Assembly (NCBI RefSeq): GCF_002127325.2
Contig: NC_035449.2
Coordinates: 143,150,414-143,214,413, forward strand
Reading direction: 5' to 3'
Length of the DNA: 64,000 nt
Source: Helianthus annuus
Taxonomy: Eukaryota > Streptophyta > Magnoliopsida > Asterales > Asteraceae
Shown here: piece by piece, positions 34,100 to 45,283 of the stretch
Layout: each line of letters begins with the position of its first letter
How positions within the stretch are numbered: the stretch's first letter is position 1
Notes under the pieces: generated by a model
Seen by the model: only the letters and a program-made list of their open reading frames with translations
What the model was told of the DNA's origin: nothing
The model's database searches: none
Made by a program: the position numbers and the translations under genes

Positions 34100-36916
34100 A
34101 TGCGTACTAGAAGCTCTCACAAGCTTTCACCATTAGCATTTGATCCAGAAATCGAACGAACTTTGCAAGCAAACATAATTTTGTTAAGGGAAAATACGAT
34201 TAGCGGTTCACCAACAACACCAATTACACCAATTACACCACTGAGATACATGGATCCACCACCACCACCACCCACTACGGGTGAACATGTTCCACCATTT
34301 ACACCAACATCCACTCAACCTTCACCAAATACCTCCATTCCAACCAATATTACTGAACCCACCATACTTCAAAATGTCACACCCACCAACACCACACAAC
34401 CCATTACCACCCAAGAAGAACCAACCATTACTTTTAACCCTGCTACTACTATTCTACCACTGTCCCATTTCTTTCTGGGTGCGGGTCAATCATATTCAAA
34501 CTATACCATAGCACCAAACTCGACTATTGTCCATGCTTCATCGTTTCGACCATCAAACCAGTCGGGTTTTTAGTACTCGACTCTTCCATTTGGGCAATCT
34601 TCGGGAATTCAAGGAGATGGTTATGATGAGGGATATGAGGAATTTGAGGGTTATGATGCAGATGGGTATGCGTATGGGGGTGATGGAGCCCAAGGAGACT
34701 TTGGGTATGTGCAAGGTCAATTTCAAGTAATGCCAAGTGTTGGTGGAGTGCCACAACAACATCAACTCATACCACAACACGTTAGGCCAAGGCCACAAGG
34801 ACCACAATTGCAACGTCCGGTACCATTGCAACAAGTTCGTCCACCGAATGTTCAACAATTCCAAAGGCCAATTCAAAACCCACCGATGACACAACAACAA
34901 TTTCAACAACCATTGGCACCACAAGGGCATATGCCAAGACCAATGGGTCTAATGCGTCCAAGAGTTCGGTTGGGTGTACCAAGGAGGCATCTTAGAGAAC
35001 ATGCAAGAGGTATAGAAGCACATTTCAGGCCAATAATCACTCATAATCCTTCACCGGTAGTCATTCCTCACAATGATCAAGGGAGGACATTTGAAGTGAG
35101 GACCAACTCATTGCAAAGCTTGCCAAAATATAAGGGTTTAGCAACGGAAGAGCCTTATTTTCATTTGGAGGCTTATGACTCGATTTGCAACACTTTTGGG
35201 AGTCAAGGATTCTCAGCCGAAGATATTAAATTGGTACTATTCCAATTTTCTTTAGAAGATAAGGCGAAAAAGTGGTTCTACACATTACCTTCAGCATCTA
35301 TATATACATGGGGGGAAATGCAACAAACCTTTTTGGATGAATTTTACACCGCTCAAAAGACGAATGATGCTAGGAAAGGGTTGAGAAGTTTTCAACAACA
35401 ACAAGGTGAGATGTTCCATGAGGCTTTTGAACGTTTTAACATGATGATAAAGAATTGCCCTCATCATGGGATTGAGCTTTGGGAATTGATGAATGCTTTC
35501 CATGAGGGGTTAAGTGCCCAAGATGCTCGCGACTTAATGTCTATCACAAATGGCACTTTTGGTACAAATTATGAGCATGATGATTGGGAATTTTTGGAGC
35601 AAATGGCGGTCACATCAAAGAGAAAAGCTCAAGCATCAAGGAGAGCACGACCGGTCATTACCCGAACTCAAGTGCATGCGGTTGACGATGGTAATGTTCA
35701 AACCTCTAATCAAATTTATGATGTTTGTGCCATTTGCAATGAAATAGGTCACGCGGCTGAGAATTGCCAAGGAATGGTTGAAGGGCAATATGAAGAAGTT
35801 CATGCGGTACAAGGTCAAGGAGGGGGTGGTAGAAATTACAACATGAACTCGAACACATACCACCCCAGGTTAAGAAATCATCCTAAGTTCCGTTATGGGA
35901 ACCCTGAGAATCAAGCTAACCCAAATTTCCAAGGAGCTCAAGGTAATTTTACACCTCGTCAACAATACAATCAAGGTAACTATCGGGGTGGAAACAACTT
36001 TGGCTACCAAGGTCAATTTCAACAATCGGGTGGCCATAGTGGTTCTTCGGGTCAAACTTCATCAAGTGGGAATGAAGTTATGGAGATGCTCAAGGCAATG
36101 CAACTAGAGATGCAGCGAAGAAATCAAATGAACGATGTTCGCATGCAAAAAGATGAAATCCGTGATAAAGCTATCCAATCACTAACAACCCAAATGGGTC
36201 AACTTGCAAGTGAAGTGGCAATCTTGAAGAAAGGAAAATGTCAACTACAAAGTGACGCGGTGACAAATTCCAAAAACATTAAAAGTTTTAATATCAATGT
36301 GGTAAGTACCGTTCCTAATGGTGAATTTAATGAAACATTTCTAACTTCTTCTTGTCAAGTGAGTGCAGGTATGGGAAAAGATACCGAGGTGGAAAATGAC
36401 AAAGAGCATGGGGTTCCACTCGTGTCTATTCAAGTGGGAAAATTAAAAATTCCTCAAGCATTATTGGATTATGGGGCGAGCATGAGTGTGTTACCAGGCG
36501 ATCTATACGATATGTATGACTTTGGTCCGCTTCAGGATGTAGACACCATGGTGAGTTTGGCGGATGAAAGTTGGAGGCATCCACGGGGAATTGTTAAGAA
36601 TGTTATGATTCGGTTGGGAGAATTCGAATACCCGGTGGATTTTCTGGTCTTAGATTATGCTACTACCAAGATGGCGTCGCAACAAAGGGTGATTTTAGGT
36701 CGACCGTTTCTCTATATGGCAAATGCTCAAATCGATTGTAGAGACGGGATTATTACGATGACCGAAAAGAACCGTAAGTTGTCATTTGATGTTCAGAATA
36801 AGATGATTAGTTATGATTTTGTTGTGGCGAAGGATAACGGGTTTAGTGAAAAGGTGTTTCAAAGAATGAGAAAAAATGACCCACCGGATCGTGAAGAAAA
36901 ACATATGGGTTTTTAG
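34100..36916 (+). pseudogene. gag-pro: Athila-type gag-protease ORF with one in-frame stop
   Basis: The frame starts MRTRSSHKLSPLAF at 34100 and runs 938 codons to a stop at 36914-36916, interrupted only by a TAG at 34571-34573. Domains in order: Pro/Thr-rich N-terminus; retrotransposon gag capsid (about 35140-35620, with FSLEDKAKKWFYTLP and EHDDWEFLEQMA); CCHC knuckle CAICNEIGHAAENC near 35733; Gly/Asn/Gln-rich linker; a short coiled coil; and an aspartic protease (about 36420-36830) with LLDYGASMSVLP and VILGRPFL. The catalytic triad reads Asp-Tyr-Gly instead of Asp-Thr/Ser-Gly; Athila proteases commonly vary here. The ORF ends cleanly at MGF, with no trace of RT, so the pol loss is probably old. 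Confidence 0.85.
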
Positions 36917-37973
36917 TGATCAATTCCTTCCAAAACCATACATTGGGGTCAATGTATCCCAAGTGTGGGGATGGGGGAAAATTTTGACGGTTTTTAAAAC
37001 TTTTAAATCAAGCGAAACATTGTTGAAATTCGAACACTTTGAACTAACCCCGAGTGACACACCGGCAACCCTTATTTACCCCTTTTCTTGGTGAGAGTTG
37101 AAGCCACAATTGTAAATAAATAATGCTTGTCTTTGATGAGAGTGGCAATAGGTGGGGTGCATTAGAACTTGTGCCTACAAACGGTTTGAGGCCTTAGTTG
37201 AACATGAATGTGGAAAGGAAGGGCATTTAGGTAGCCTCATCATAGTGTGTGTGTGAGTGTGGGATTTGGGGGGTTGGATCTCATAAGTTATATATATGAG
37301 CTTGGTAGTGAGAGGGGCGGGGGTTTGGACATTTAGTTGCCCATTTTGTGCCTAAAGCCAATCATTTGTTAACACTTACCTAGTTCCCAAAAAAAAAATA
37401 CCCGATTTGACCCGGTCTTGCAGTGTTAGTAGTTTGTTATAGTTGTGTTTAGATTTGTTATGTTGAATGTTTCTTGATGTTTCTCTCTTAAAAAAATGAA
37501 AAGAGAGAAGAAAAGAGAAAAAAAAAAGTGAAAAAGCAATGAAAAAAAATGAAAAAAATGATGTATGAGTTGTCTTGTATATAGAAGTCTTTGGTTTGTT
37601 TTGTTTGTTTTATTGTGTAATAAAAGACCGGGTTAAGTCATTCGCTACTACATATATATTTCCATTTCCTACACGTATGCCTAGCCACGTTACAACCTTT
37701 AAGTCCCTTTGATTTGCATTCATGTTTTGACAATTGTTAGGTGGAGGACCGATTTAGGTACAAGCATATAGTTGTGCAATTACCCGTTTGCCTTTTGTGT
37801 GTCTAGCTTATCTTTGCTAGTGCTTACTTGTTGCCGAGATGAGAGATATAGCGAGGGGTGTGTTGTTTGGGTGTTAGGAAAAGGGCTAGTAAAAGGATGA
37901 TATGTTTATGCTTGATTTATGTTGATCACTTGTGCATTTGAAAATGGTTTTTGATGGGTTAAGTGTGGGGATG
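36917..37973. other. Noncoding 3' region of the Athila-type element
   Basis: No supported ORF. A purine-rich AAAAAGAGAAGAAAAG stretch lies at 37490-37562, and GTTAAGTGTGGGGATG adjoins the LTR. Confidence 0.6.
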
Positions 37974-39272
37974 TGACGGGTGGTCCATAGGACAACCCTT
38001 AATGGTGTTAAATGACAAGTTAATCCCTCATTTAATCATGTAATTGTCTTGAATTAGATGACTACAGTTGCTTATGTTTCAGGTACATTCGGAGCTTAAA
38101 AGTGTGGAAATGAAGCTTCGGAATAGGCGCAGTTGGACTAGAGATTGGAAGATGGAGCATACATGAAGAAAATAATTTATTAGAAGTGAAGAATTAAGAA
38201 GATAGCATGATAGAGGACGAAATTACGAGAACGTAGGCGAAAACGGTGAAGAAAACAGAGTTGAAACGAAAAAGTTATGCTGAAAACAAAATTTCATGCT
38301 GAAGCCTACCGTAATTTACGGTAGCTACCGTAAATTACGGTAGACCCCAGCATTTTTCGTCCACCGTAAGGCAGTAGAGACCCACCGTAACACTTTTTGG
38401 TCCACCGTAACTTACGGTGGTTCCGTAATTTACGGTGGAGATGACGGAGAAATGTGTAACTGCCCTATTTTATGATGTTTTATTGTGTCTTTTCAATTCC
38501 AATCATTCCCATTCGGTTACCAGCAGTCTGGGGGCGAATTTGGCTGTTCTTGCTTGGTTCTAAACAATTTCTAACATTCGGTTTATGTTTTTGATTTGTA
38601 TGAGCATTAATCTTGGTGTGATGATGATGTACCAAGTCATGCGTGGCTAAACTTCTGGTGATCATCCTAGATGTAAGGTTTGCTTTTGAAACACTATGTT
38701 TGTGCTTGAATTTCTAGAACTATGACTTTGAATGTTTGTTTAAGTTATTGTGGTGTTTGAATGTTTGTTTGTAAGGTGTTGAATTTTGTTTGATCATAAT
38801 CTAAAACCATACGTTCTTAGTGCCGTTGGCAATCGAGATATCATGGGAGGGATTAGGGTTGGATAATTGTCAATTGATCATCGCGTAACAACCTCGCATT
38901 TTATGATCTGAGTACTTAGTTCCCTTTTATCACAAATAGATAATCAAACACGAATCATGTCTATGTGATTCTTTCTAGTTGGGCATAAACATTAGTGTGG
39001 ATTAAAACCTGAAGTCTAGGATGGTCGCTTGTTCCTAATTTGTTTACAAACTACAATATTTAATTTGCAATTTACTTAGTTAAGATTAGTTCCAAAATCC
39101 AAAACAACCAACTTTTGAATTTTAATTTCTGCATTGTAGGTTAATTTTAGTTTAAGTGCAAAGCTATAAAATCACACATTTTCCACATACTCCCTGAGTT
39201 CGATACCCACTTACCGCTAGCTAATTAGTTGTTATTGGGATTAAATTTGCGTGTACCTACAACAGCATGTCA
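37974..39272 (+). repeat. Right LTR of the Athila-type element
   Basis: Starts TGACGGGTGG and ends CATGTCA. It is followed by AATTTTGGCGCCGT (39273-39286), identical to the start of the PBS region after the left LTR. Confidence 0.85.
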
Positions 39273-39286
39273 AATTTTGGCGCCGT

Positions 39287-39730
39287 GTGCTAAACATGAT
39301 GATAAATTTGAAGGGGAGTTGGTTTAATCTAAGAATGTTTGAAGATTTACTCAAGTGGTTCATCAGTGATTAACTTTGTTAAATCATTCTAGATAAATTT
39401 GAGAGGGAGTCTGAATATGTAAAATTTTGTCAATAGTTAAATTTGTGAGATTTATTGTGAGGTAGAGGATGTGCAGGATAGACTGGATTCTGAAACAGAG
39501 AATAGAGCCAGATCATGATCCTGATTCTAAGTGATAGAGAGCCAGGTTCCGATACCTGAGGACTCTGTTTGTCAAAAAGCCAGACTACGATTCCAGTACA
39601 TTAAGAGGGGGAGTCTGAAGACATCCGAGGAGAGTATGTTGATGCTGACGGAAAGAGAACAATCAGACTGATAAAGATTGAAGATGCGAAGACTCGACAC
39701 AGTAGACTCGTCAACATCCGAGGAGGAGTC
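39287..39730 (+). other. copia-2 3' untranslated region and polypurine tract
   Basis: No coding frame. GAGGGGGAGTCTG and GAGGAGGAGTCTG phrases recur, the last (39720-39730) directly before the 3' LTR and serving as PPT. Confidence 0.65.
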
Positions 39731-40163
39731 TGTTGGTGCATACGTCTGTCGACTTCGTCTTGTATCGAGTCTTGCATTGTTCGTGGCACAAAGATCGAGG
39801 AATTAAGTCTTTAAGTAATTCCGCATGAAGCTTGTAATTTCGCTTTAAGTGTCCTTATGTAATTCCGCACGGAATTACAAGGTAATTCCGTGTAAGTTTC
39901 TAATTCTGCGTGTAAGTAATCACGTTTGTACATGTTTCGTGCGGAATTTGTCTTCCTATATATAGTTGTCATTCCGATTTCGTTCGTACGGAATTAGAAA
40001 AGAGTGTTACCAACGACGGAGCGCTGTAATTGTTATCAGAATTAATAAACAAGACAGTTCAAAGTGATATTCTTGCTGAAACTAACTCATTATGTCTGTT
40101 TCCGCCTTTCATTTTGAGTAGAACGCCTCTGATCGACTCGTTTCGGGTCCGACAACGATCCTA
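39731..40163 (+). repeat. copia-2 3' LTR
   Basis: Matches the 5' LTR with a 19-bp deletion near 40024 and scattered changes. The end reads CCTAGA instead of CCTACA, so the exact border is uncertain by a few bases. Confidence 0.82.
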
Positions 40164-40165
40164 GA

Positions 40166-40894
40166 AGATCCATGAATGCTGTAGGTGCGTTAGTGAGCCC
40201 GAAAGGCATCACTAAGAAGCCGTAGTGGCCATATCTTGTTCTGAACGCGGTTTTGTGCACATCTTCGGTTCTGACCTTCAATTGATGATACCCCAATCTT
40301 AGATCGATCTTTGAGAAGAAACTTGCCCCTTGCAGCTGATCGAACAGATCATCGATCCTGGGCAATGGATAGCGGTTCTTGATTGTTACCTTGTTTAGCT
40401 CTCGGTAATCAATGCATAGACGCATTGAACCATTTTTCTTCTTTAGAAACAGAATGGGCGCTCCCCCCAAGGTGATGAGCTTGGTTGAATGAAGCCTTTC
40501 TCCAATAGATCATCTAACTGGGTTCTTAATTCCTTCATTTCAGTCGGTGCTAAACAATAAGGAGCTCGTGTGACTGGTGCTACTCCTAGTATAATATCAA
40601 TTCTGAATTGCACTTGTCTGTCGGGAGGTAAACCAGGTAGTTCTTCAGGAAAAAATGTCTGAGTATTATGAAATAACAGGAATATCTTCTATCTTGGGCT
40701 TTGGCACGTCTACTGTCACCTGCGCCATGTAAATGAAACAACCTATCTTCAAACACTTAGATGCCTTAAGCATAGATACTTAATCGGGTAATCCATATTG
40801 CGTATCTCCTTTAATAGTAATTGATTCACCATAAGGGGTTTTGATAATAACTTGCTTCTTGTCACATGAAATTTGAGCTTGGTTAAAAGATAAC
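40166..40894 (-). pseudogene. pol: Ty3-B RT fragment, broken
   Basis: The minus strand encodes the protease-RT linker with frameshifts ([17 protein letters not shown], then [19 protein letters not shown]). A clean 126-aa frame (40470-40090) follows with [35 protein letters not shown] and [14 protein letters not shown]. These are the first RT blocks of Ty3 elements. The catalytic Y/F-x-D-D block is missing because the gene stops at the copia-2 LTR. The last ~30 residues of that frame are LTR sequence. Confidence 0.85.
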
Positions 40895-41538
40895 TAATCC
40901 ATGCCTATGACTATATCAAACCCCGCCAATTTCATCGGTAACAAGGACAACAAAAAAGAGTGATTCCTAAAGGATATGAAACATCCATCTAGAATTGTTG
41001 AAGCGGTGTCTAAGGTACCATCAACTAGCTCTACCTCATATTTAATGTCTAGAGTTTTAATACGCAGATTTAACAGTTTACTAAATTTATTGTCTACAAA
41101 GGACTTATCTTCACCCGAATCAAATAAAACTCTAGCATATACATCATTTATGAGGAATGTACCTGTTATAACGTTATTGTTCCGCACTGCCTCCTTGGCA
41201 TTCATTTGGAAAACTTGAGCATTTGTCTTTTTAGCCTCTTCAGGCTTCTTCACGTTTTTCGGGCAATTAGGCTTAATGTGCCCCTTCTCATTGCAACCAT
41301 AACAGGTTGCATTCTTGCGGTCCTTGAACTCCAAAGTTTTATGACCCTTCGTTTTGCAAATTCCACAGGGTCTCTCTCGTGGATCAATAGTGTATTTTAC
41401 AGTGGTAACGTTTCTTGCAGTTCTTACATACGGGTCTGTCACCCGACTGGTTGGAGCTTTTCTTAAACTCAGAATTACCATTCTTTTTCTTATCGGAACG
41501 TCGAGAGTCATCATCTTATCTTTTTCTCTTTCCATCAT
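40894..41538 (-). pseudogene. gag-pro: Ty3-B nucleocapsid and protease
   Basis: The 214-aa frame carries Cys/His motifs (CGICKTKGHKTLEF, lacking its last Cys; CYGCNEKGHIKPNC, complete) and an aspartic protease with VLFDSGEDKSFVDNKF (Asp-Ser-Gly; the usual Ala after Gly is Glu) and FDIVIGMD. It continues gag from 42370 after a frameshift near 41520. The stop after GMD is in frame and the protein would end early. Confidence 0.82.
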
Positions 41539-42370
41539 CTGTAGTCCTTACGGACTTACTTCTGATAATATCCAAGGTCAAAGACAGATCTACTGCTGAC
41601 CGGTAAGTTGCATGCCTGGAAGCCTTTGCATGACCCTTCACCTCGGGAGCCAATCCGCAAATAAAGCGTGCAATACGCTTTGGCTCTTGCGTAACTAAAT
41701 AAGGTACCATTCGAGACATGGAGTTGAAGCTAGTAACATAAGCTGGACAATCTAAATTCTTCATAACCAGAGTTAAAAAGTCAGCGTCAACTTTCTCTAT
41801 TTCGTGTTGTGGACAGAAAGTTTCTCTCATCAGATCAAAAAATTTATCCCACGACAAATTATAAAGTGGAATTTTCCCTGAGGCCTGTATCAGTGCCTTC
41901 CACCAAACCATAGCTTCACCTTTAAAAGATTGAGAAACAAACTTTACAATATCTTGCTCAGCACACCCACTAATATCAACAACTGTCTCCATTTCTTCTA
42001 GCCATTTCATACAATCTATGGCACCCTTTTCGCCCATGAAATCTCTTGGTTTACAAGAGACAAAGTACTTATAAGAACAAGTCTTGGAACGTGGTTCCTG
42101 ATTAAACACTATCTTTTTAGACGGCTGACTATTATGATTTGACGAATGCTGAGAATCATCCTTCTTTGATGTATGTGTTTTGGAAGGGGGCTTAGTATGA
42201 GTCACTGATTTGGTCTTCGTGTGAGTAGCACTTGAATCTTTGAACATTCTGCCAACAGCTTTAGTTACAACATTGTCTATCAATGCTTGCAGATCAACAC
42301 CCGTTACATTTAATCTTGTGTTATCATTCCTTTCATTAGGGTGACTATTAACCTCTTCTGAGTCAGCCAT
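41516..42370 (-). pseudogene. gag: Ty3-B gag capsid
   Basis: The ATG at 42370 (MADSEEVNSHPNERND) is preferred over an upstream in-frame ATG. The protein has a Lys/Thr/Ser-rich N-terminus and the retrotransposon gag domain with YKYFVSCKPRDFMGEKGAID, WLEEMETVVDISGCAEQD and MVWWKALIQASGK. About 285 aa, ending at a stop in a basic stretch where the frame shifts into the nucleocapsid. The family is chromovirus-like. Confidence 0.85.
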
Positions 42371-43246
42371 GGTAAAGCTTGAATGTTGTATAACATATGA
42401 CAACAACTTATTCAGTGGTCTTGTATTGAATTTATCATATTCTATGATTCATTAACCATGGTAAAATGGACCATATTTGCTAATCAGTTAATTAGATCTA
42501 TTTAAACTTTTTATTATAGTTAATCTTGGTTATAAACCATAAAGATCATTAGGGTGGCACAAAAGGCCTCGTCACAAGGACGGTTTTAAATTATAAGTCG
42601 TTATCTTATTGGATCTAGGCATTAAGGTTTGAACATAGTTCTCACCTTTCTTGACAGGGAGTCATAGACTACTACTGTCATTGATGTGCAATTGGAGTAG
42701 TTCAGCCTGAAGGCGAAACAATGACATAACTAGTGGATGTTTTAATAAGATGATATCAGCCATGATTCACTAGATCTTTTGGCTAAATAAGGAATTGGAA
42801 GAATCCAAGTATAAGGATGACTAGTGTGATTTTCTCGAACCACATTTGTTAAGAGTGCTAACATGTTCTTAGATGTTAACATAGATTTATCATCTTAAGA
42901 AGGCTTTACCATCATTGCCATGTCTAAAATGACATATAGGCTAGGTTATACCTTTAAGATTGTCTTTTGAGATTTATTGGCAGATCAATTATAAATTGAA
43001 ATGATAGTTTAATCAGTGATATAATGTATATGCATATGTAAAATGACAAATGTAATTTCAAAAGGAAACTTCTCATAATTAGTCCTAAGAATTACAATAA
43101 CGGCCCTAAACGGGTCTTTAAATAAATAAACTTATCCACGCATGGACTAAATAAGAAACAAGTCCACACAGGGACTAATACTTAAAAGAAATGTCCATGC
43201 AGGGACTTAATTGAAATGGAAATTACAAAACAATAAATAAGGGTCT
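42371..43246. other. Spacer between the proline-rich ORF and gag of Ty3-B
   Basis: About 880 bp without ORF, PBS or LTR boundary. Words AGTCC(A/C)YGCAGGGACT recur near 43132-43205. Confidence 0.55.
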
Positions 43247-43703
43247 TTAATGATCTTTCTTCTTCTTCTTCCCTTTGATGAAGTTTGCCAAACCCTTAAG
43301 AAACTTGTTGTGCCTTCTATCCCTTTCTTCCACCCTTTGTTCCACCTCTTCCAACCATTGCAAAATTTCTTGTGGCTGCGGTTGCTGGGGTGGAGGTTGA
43401 GGTTGTTGCTACTAAGGTTGTGGAGGTGGCGGGTATTGATACCCATAAGCAGGGTACCCAGTTGGGTACGCGGGTGGAAAAGGTGAGGGGTAGAGAGCAT
43501 TAAAGTTTGCTGTCTCAATGTATGGGTCGACAATAGGTGCGTGATAGTTATAACCCATGTAAGTTTGAGGCTCAAACGGGTTGTACCCAGTTGTATCTGG
43601 GTAAGCAGCGATTGGGTTTTCAAAACCCATGGGTGGTGGTGGTGTAGAGTCGACTTCTGAAACATCGTTTGAAGGCCCACCCATTTATGGATCTTCAAAG
43701 ATG
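43247..43703 (-). pseudogene. Proline-rich ORF of Ty3-B, C-terminal part
   Basis: This continues the ORF interrupted by Ty3-C. The 43684-43412 frame (MGGPSNDVSEVDSTPPPPMG, then a Tyr/Pro-rich region) is followed by one stop. In the same frame come QEILQWLEEVEQRVEERDR, predicted coiled coil, and a Lys-rich end, FIKGKKKKDH, with a stop at 43247-43249. It lacks capsid or zinc-knuckle motifs. From memory, similar proline/tyrosine-rich proteins are common in Asteraceae gene sets; the function is unknown. Confidence 0.6.
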
Positions 43704-44869
43704 GGAGGTGTCACGGCTCCCCGACCCACCCCGGACGGAGCCGGGGGCCGCGAGGCAGTTCCCGTGGTATCCGTGGTATTTAATTTATGCGACAGCGGAA
43801 GTCTTTTTATTTACAGGATCTTTTCACCGGAAAATACTCGTTTAATATATTACACAAAGTTTAAGGGATAAATCCCATAATTTACAATAAGTTGATTTCA
43901 CACAGAAATCTTTATTTTCCAAAACATGTTTTATTGGTTTATTCACACTGAGCCACTTCTCTGAGCTTGTAGTGCTTTACTGCACTTTTCCTTGATCACA
44001 CAGATCACCTGAAACATGTCTGAGAAAGGTTTTGTCAGCGGGGAAATACTGAGTGAATCATTCAGTTTTCTAAAACGACCCGTTAGTTATAAATTCACAG
44101 TATTAAGAGCGATTACAATGTTTCTATCAACCAATTATCAAGAATGGGTATTTGTCACTTGCCCGGATCTGTGACTGTGGTCATACCACTATTGGGTCCT
44201 GTCGCCCCAATAGTGACGGTTCACTCACATAGAGTGATACTCACTCACCTAGAGTGATAAACATAGTAATGTGCACAATACCCCACATACCAGCTGTAAT
44301 TTGGTGATTACAAAGACTTAATCCCTGTAATTATAACCTTGAAAATAATTTGAGGTATTGTAATACTTACTCACAAACTGTGAGAAAACAATTTAAAAAG
44401 GAGAATGACTCACATTGCAGATTAACGAGCAAATAGATAATGCCTACTGATTATCCTTGCTTACACCTAGTTTAACATAATGCACACACAGGCAGGTTAG
44501 TAACTAATACAGCAGTTACGTCAATTCACGAGATTAAACCCTCACAACGATTAATCAGTGCAATACTCGATAATTCAGTCGGATTCACAACGAATAACAG
44601 AGCATAGTCCGAATTCGAACAGCACTCTAATATTCAAGTCGAAATCACGACGAATAATCAAAGTACAAGCTCAATTGAGCAGCACCCGGACTATCGTTGG
44701 ATAGTTATAATCGATCGGACGTTGAATCGTAATAGCGATCGAGTTATTACCCTGATTGCGGCAGCGTTTCGTGATCGTGTGTGTTTGATTGTGATATAAC
44801 AGTGAGATCTCGACGTATACAGAAGCTATGAACGTTGTTTTAACACCACAGTTCAAGTGCCAAGGTCGG

Positions 44870-44879
44870 CTATTTATAG
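44870..44879 (-). promoter_or_regulatory. TATA box, Ty3-C 3' LTR
   Basis: The minus strand reads CTATAAATAG. The word array begins about 18 bases upstream. The same site is at 52560-52569 in the 5' LTR. Confidence 0.6.
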
Positions 44880-44896
44880 CTGGAATTTCGACACGC

Positions 44897-44985
44897 TTAC
44901 GGACCGTATGACCCAACCCTTACGGTCCGTAAAGGGACCGGTTTGCTTATGGTCCGTAAGGACCAACCCTTACGGTCCGTAAAGG
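44897..44985. repeat. TTACGGTCCGTAA palindrome array
   Basis: Four copies, two perfect (near 44920 and 44970) and two with single changes. The array recurs at 52586-52675 in the other LTR, where the third word is restored to TTACGGTCCGTAA. Confidence 0.9.
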
Positions 44986-45247
44986 TGCAACCTATTTTTC
45001 CTAGCCTAGCTGAGTTCGGTTGTAGCTTAGGTGATTCAATAATTTCAACCATTCAGCTTTTAGCAATGGCTTAAACTAGATAATTATCAATTAGGGTTTG
45101 CCCCCCTCGAGTTTTAGGGGCCCTGATCCTGATTCCGATTATTCCGGAAATTTCAGGGTTTATGCCAAATTACTTGGGTGTCTTAATTAGGGTTTTCTTA
45201 TTGGATAATTATTATCCTAATTACCGGTTTTATTGACAGTTGTTACA

Positions 45248-45263
45248 TCCTCCCCACCTTAAG
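45248..45263 (-). other. Ty3-C polypurine tract
   Basis: The minus strand reads AAGGTGGGGAGGA directly before the 3' LTR. Confidence 0.88.
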
Positions 45264-45283
45264 AAAAATCTTGTCCTCGAGAT

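Larger units (their letters stand above)
32697..39272 (+). mobile_element. Athila-type LTR element encoding only gag and protease
   Basis: LTRs of 1.29-1.30 kb (32697-33983, 37974-39272) have inverted ends TGACG/CGTCA. An Asp-tRNA type PBS follows the left one and a purine tract AAGTGTGGGGATG precedes the right one. One ORF (34100-36916) encodes gag plus an aspartic protease; about 1 kb of noncoding sequence follows. There is no RT, RNase H or integrase, so it would need a partner element. The LTRs differ by a 12-bp indel and about 20 substitutions by eye. There is no target duplication, and 14 bases of PBS sequence follow the right LTR. Confidence 0.85.
28830..40163 (+). mobile_element. copia-2: Ty1/copia retrotransposon lacking pol, hosting an Athila-type element
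   Basis: LTRs at 28830-29283 and 39731-~40163 begin TGTTGGTGCATACGTCTG. A PBS follows the left LTR, and a purine-rich GAGGAGGAGTC precedes the right one. Between them are a word-rich leader, a long gag and, after the nested element, only 3' untranslated sequence (39287-39730). Protease, integrase, RT and RNase H are absent. The flanks show no target duplication (ACCAT on the left, AGATC on the right) and belong to two different Ty3 elements in opposite orientation. Confidence 0.85.
43709..45247 (-). repeat. Ty3-C 3' LTR
   Basis: 1539 bp; plus-strand ends TGTCACGG...TTGTTACA. Minus-strand TATA at 44870-44879; TTACGGTCCGTAA words at 44897-44985. Confidence 0.93.

Noticed and set aside
41415..41606. 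Plus-strand frames within 40976-41606
   Set aside because: Antisense to Ty3-B gag and protease, whose motifs are clear on the minus strand.
44671..44916. 81-aa minus frame present in both Ty3-C LTRs
   Set aside because: It is preserved only because the LTRs are recent duplicates; it spans the TATA region and has no motif.
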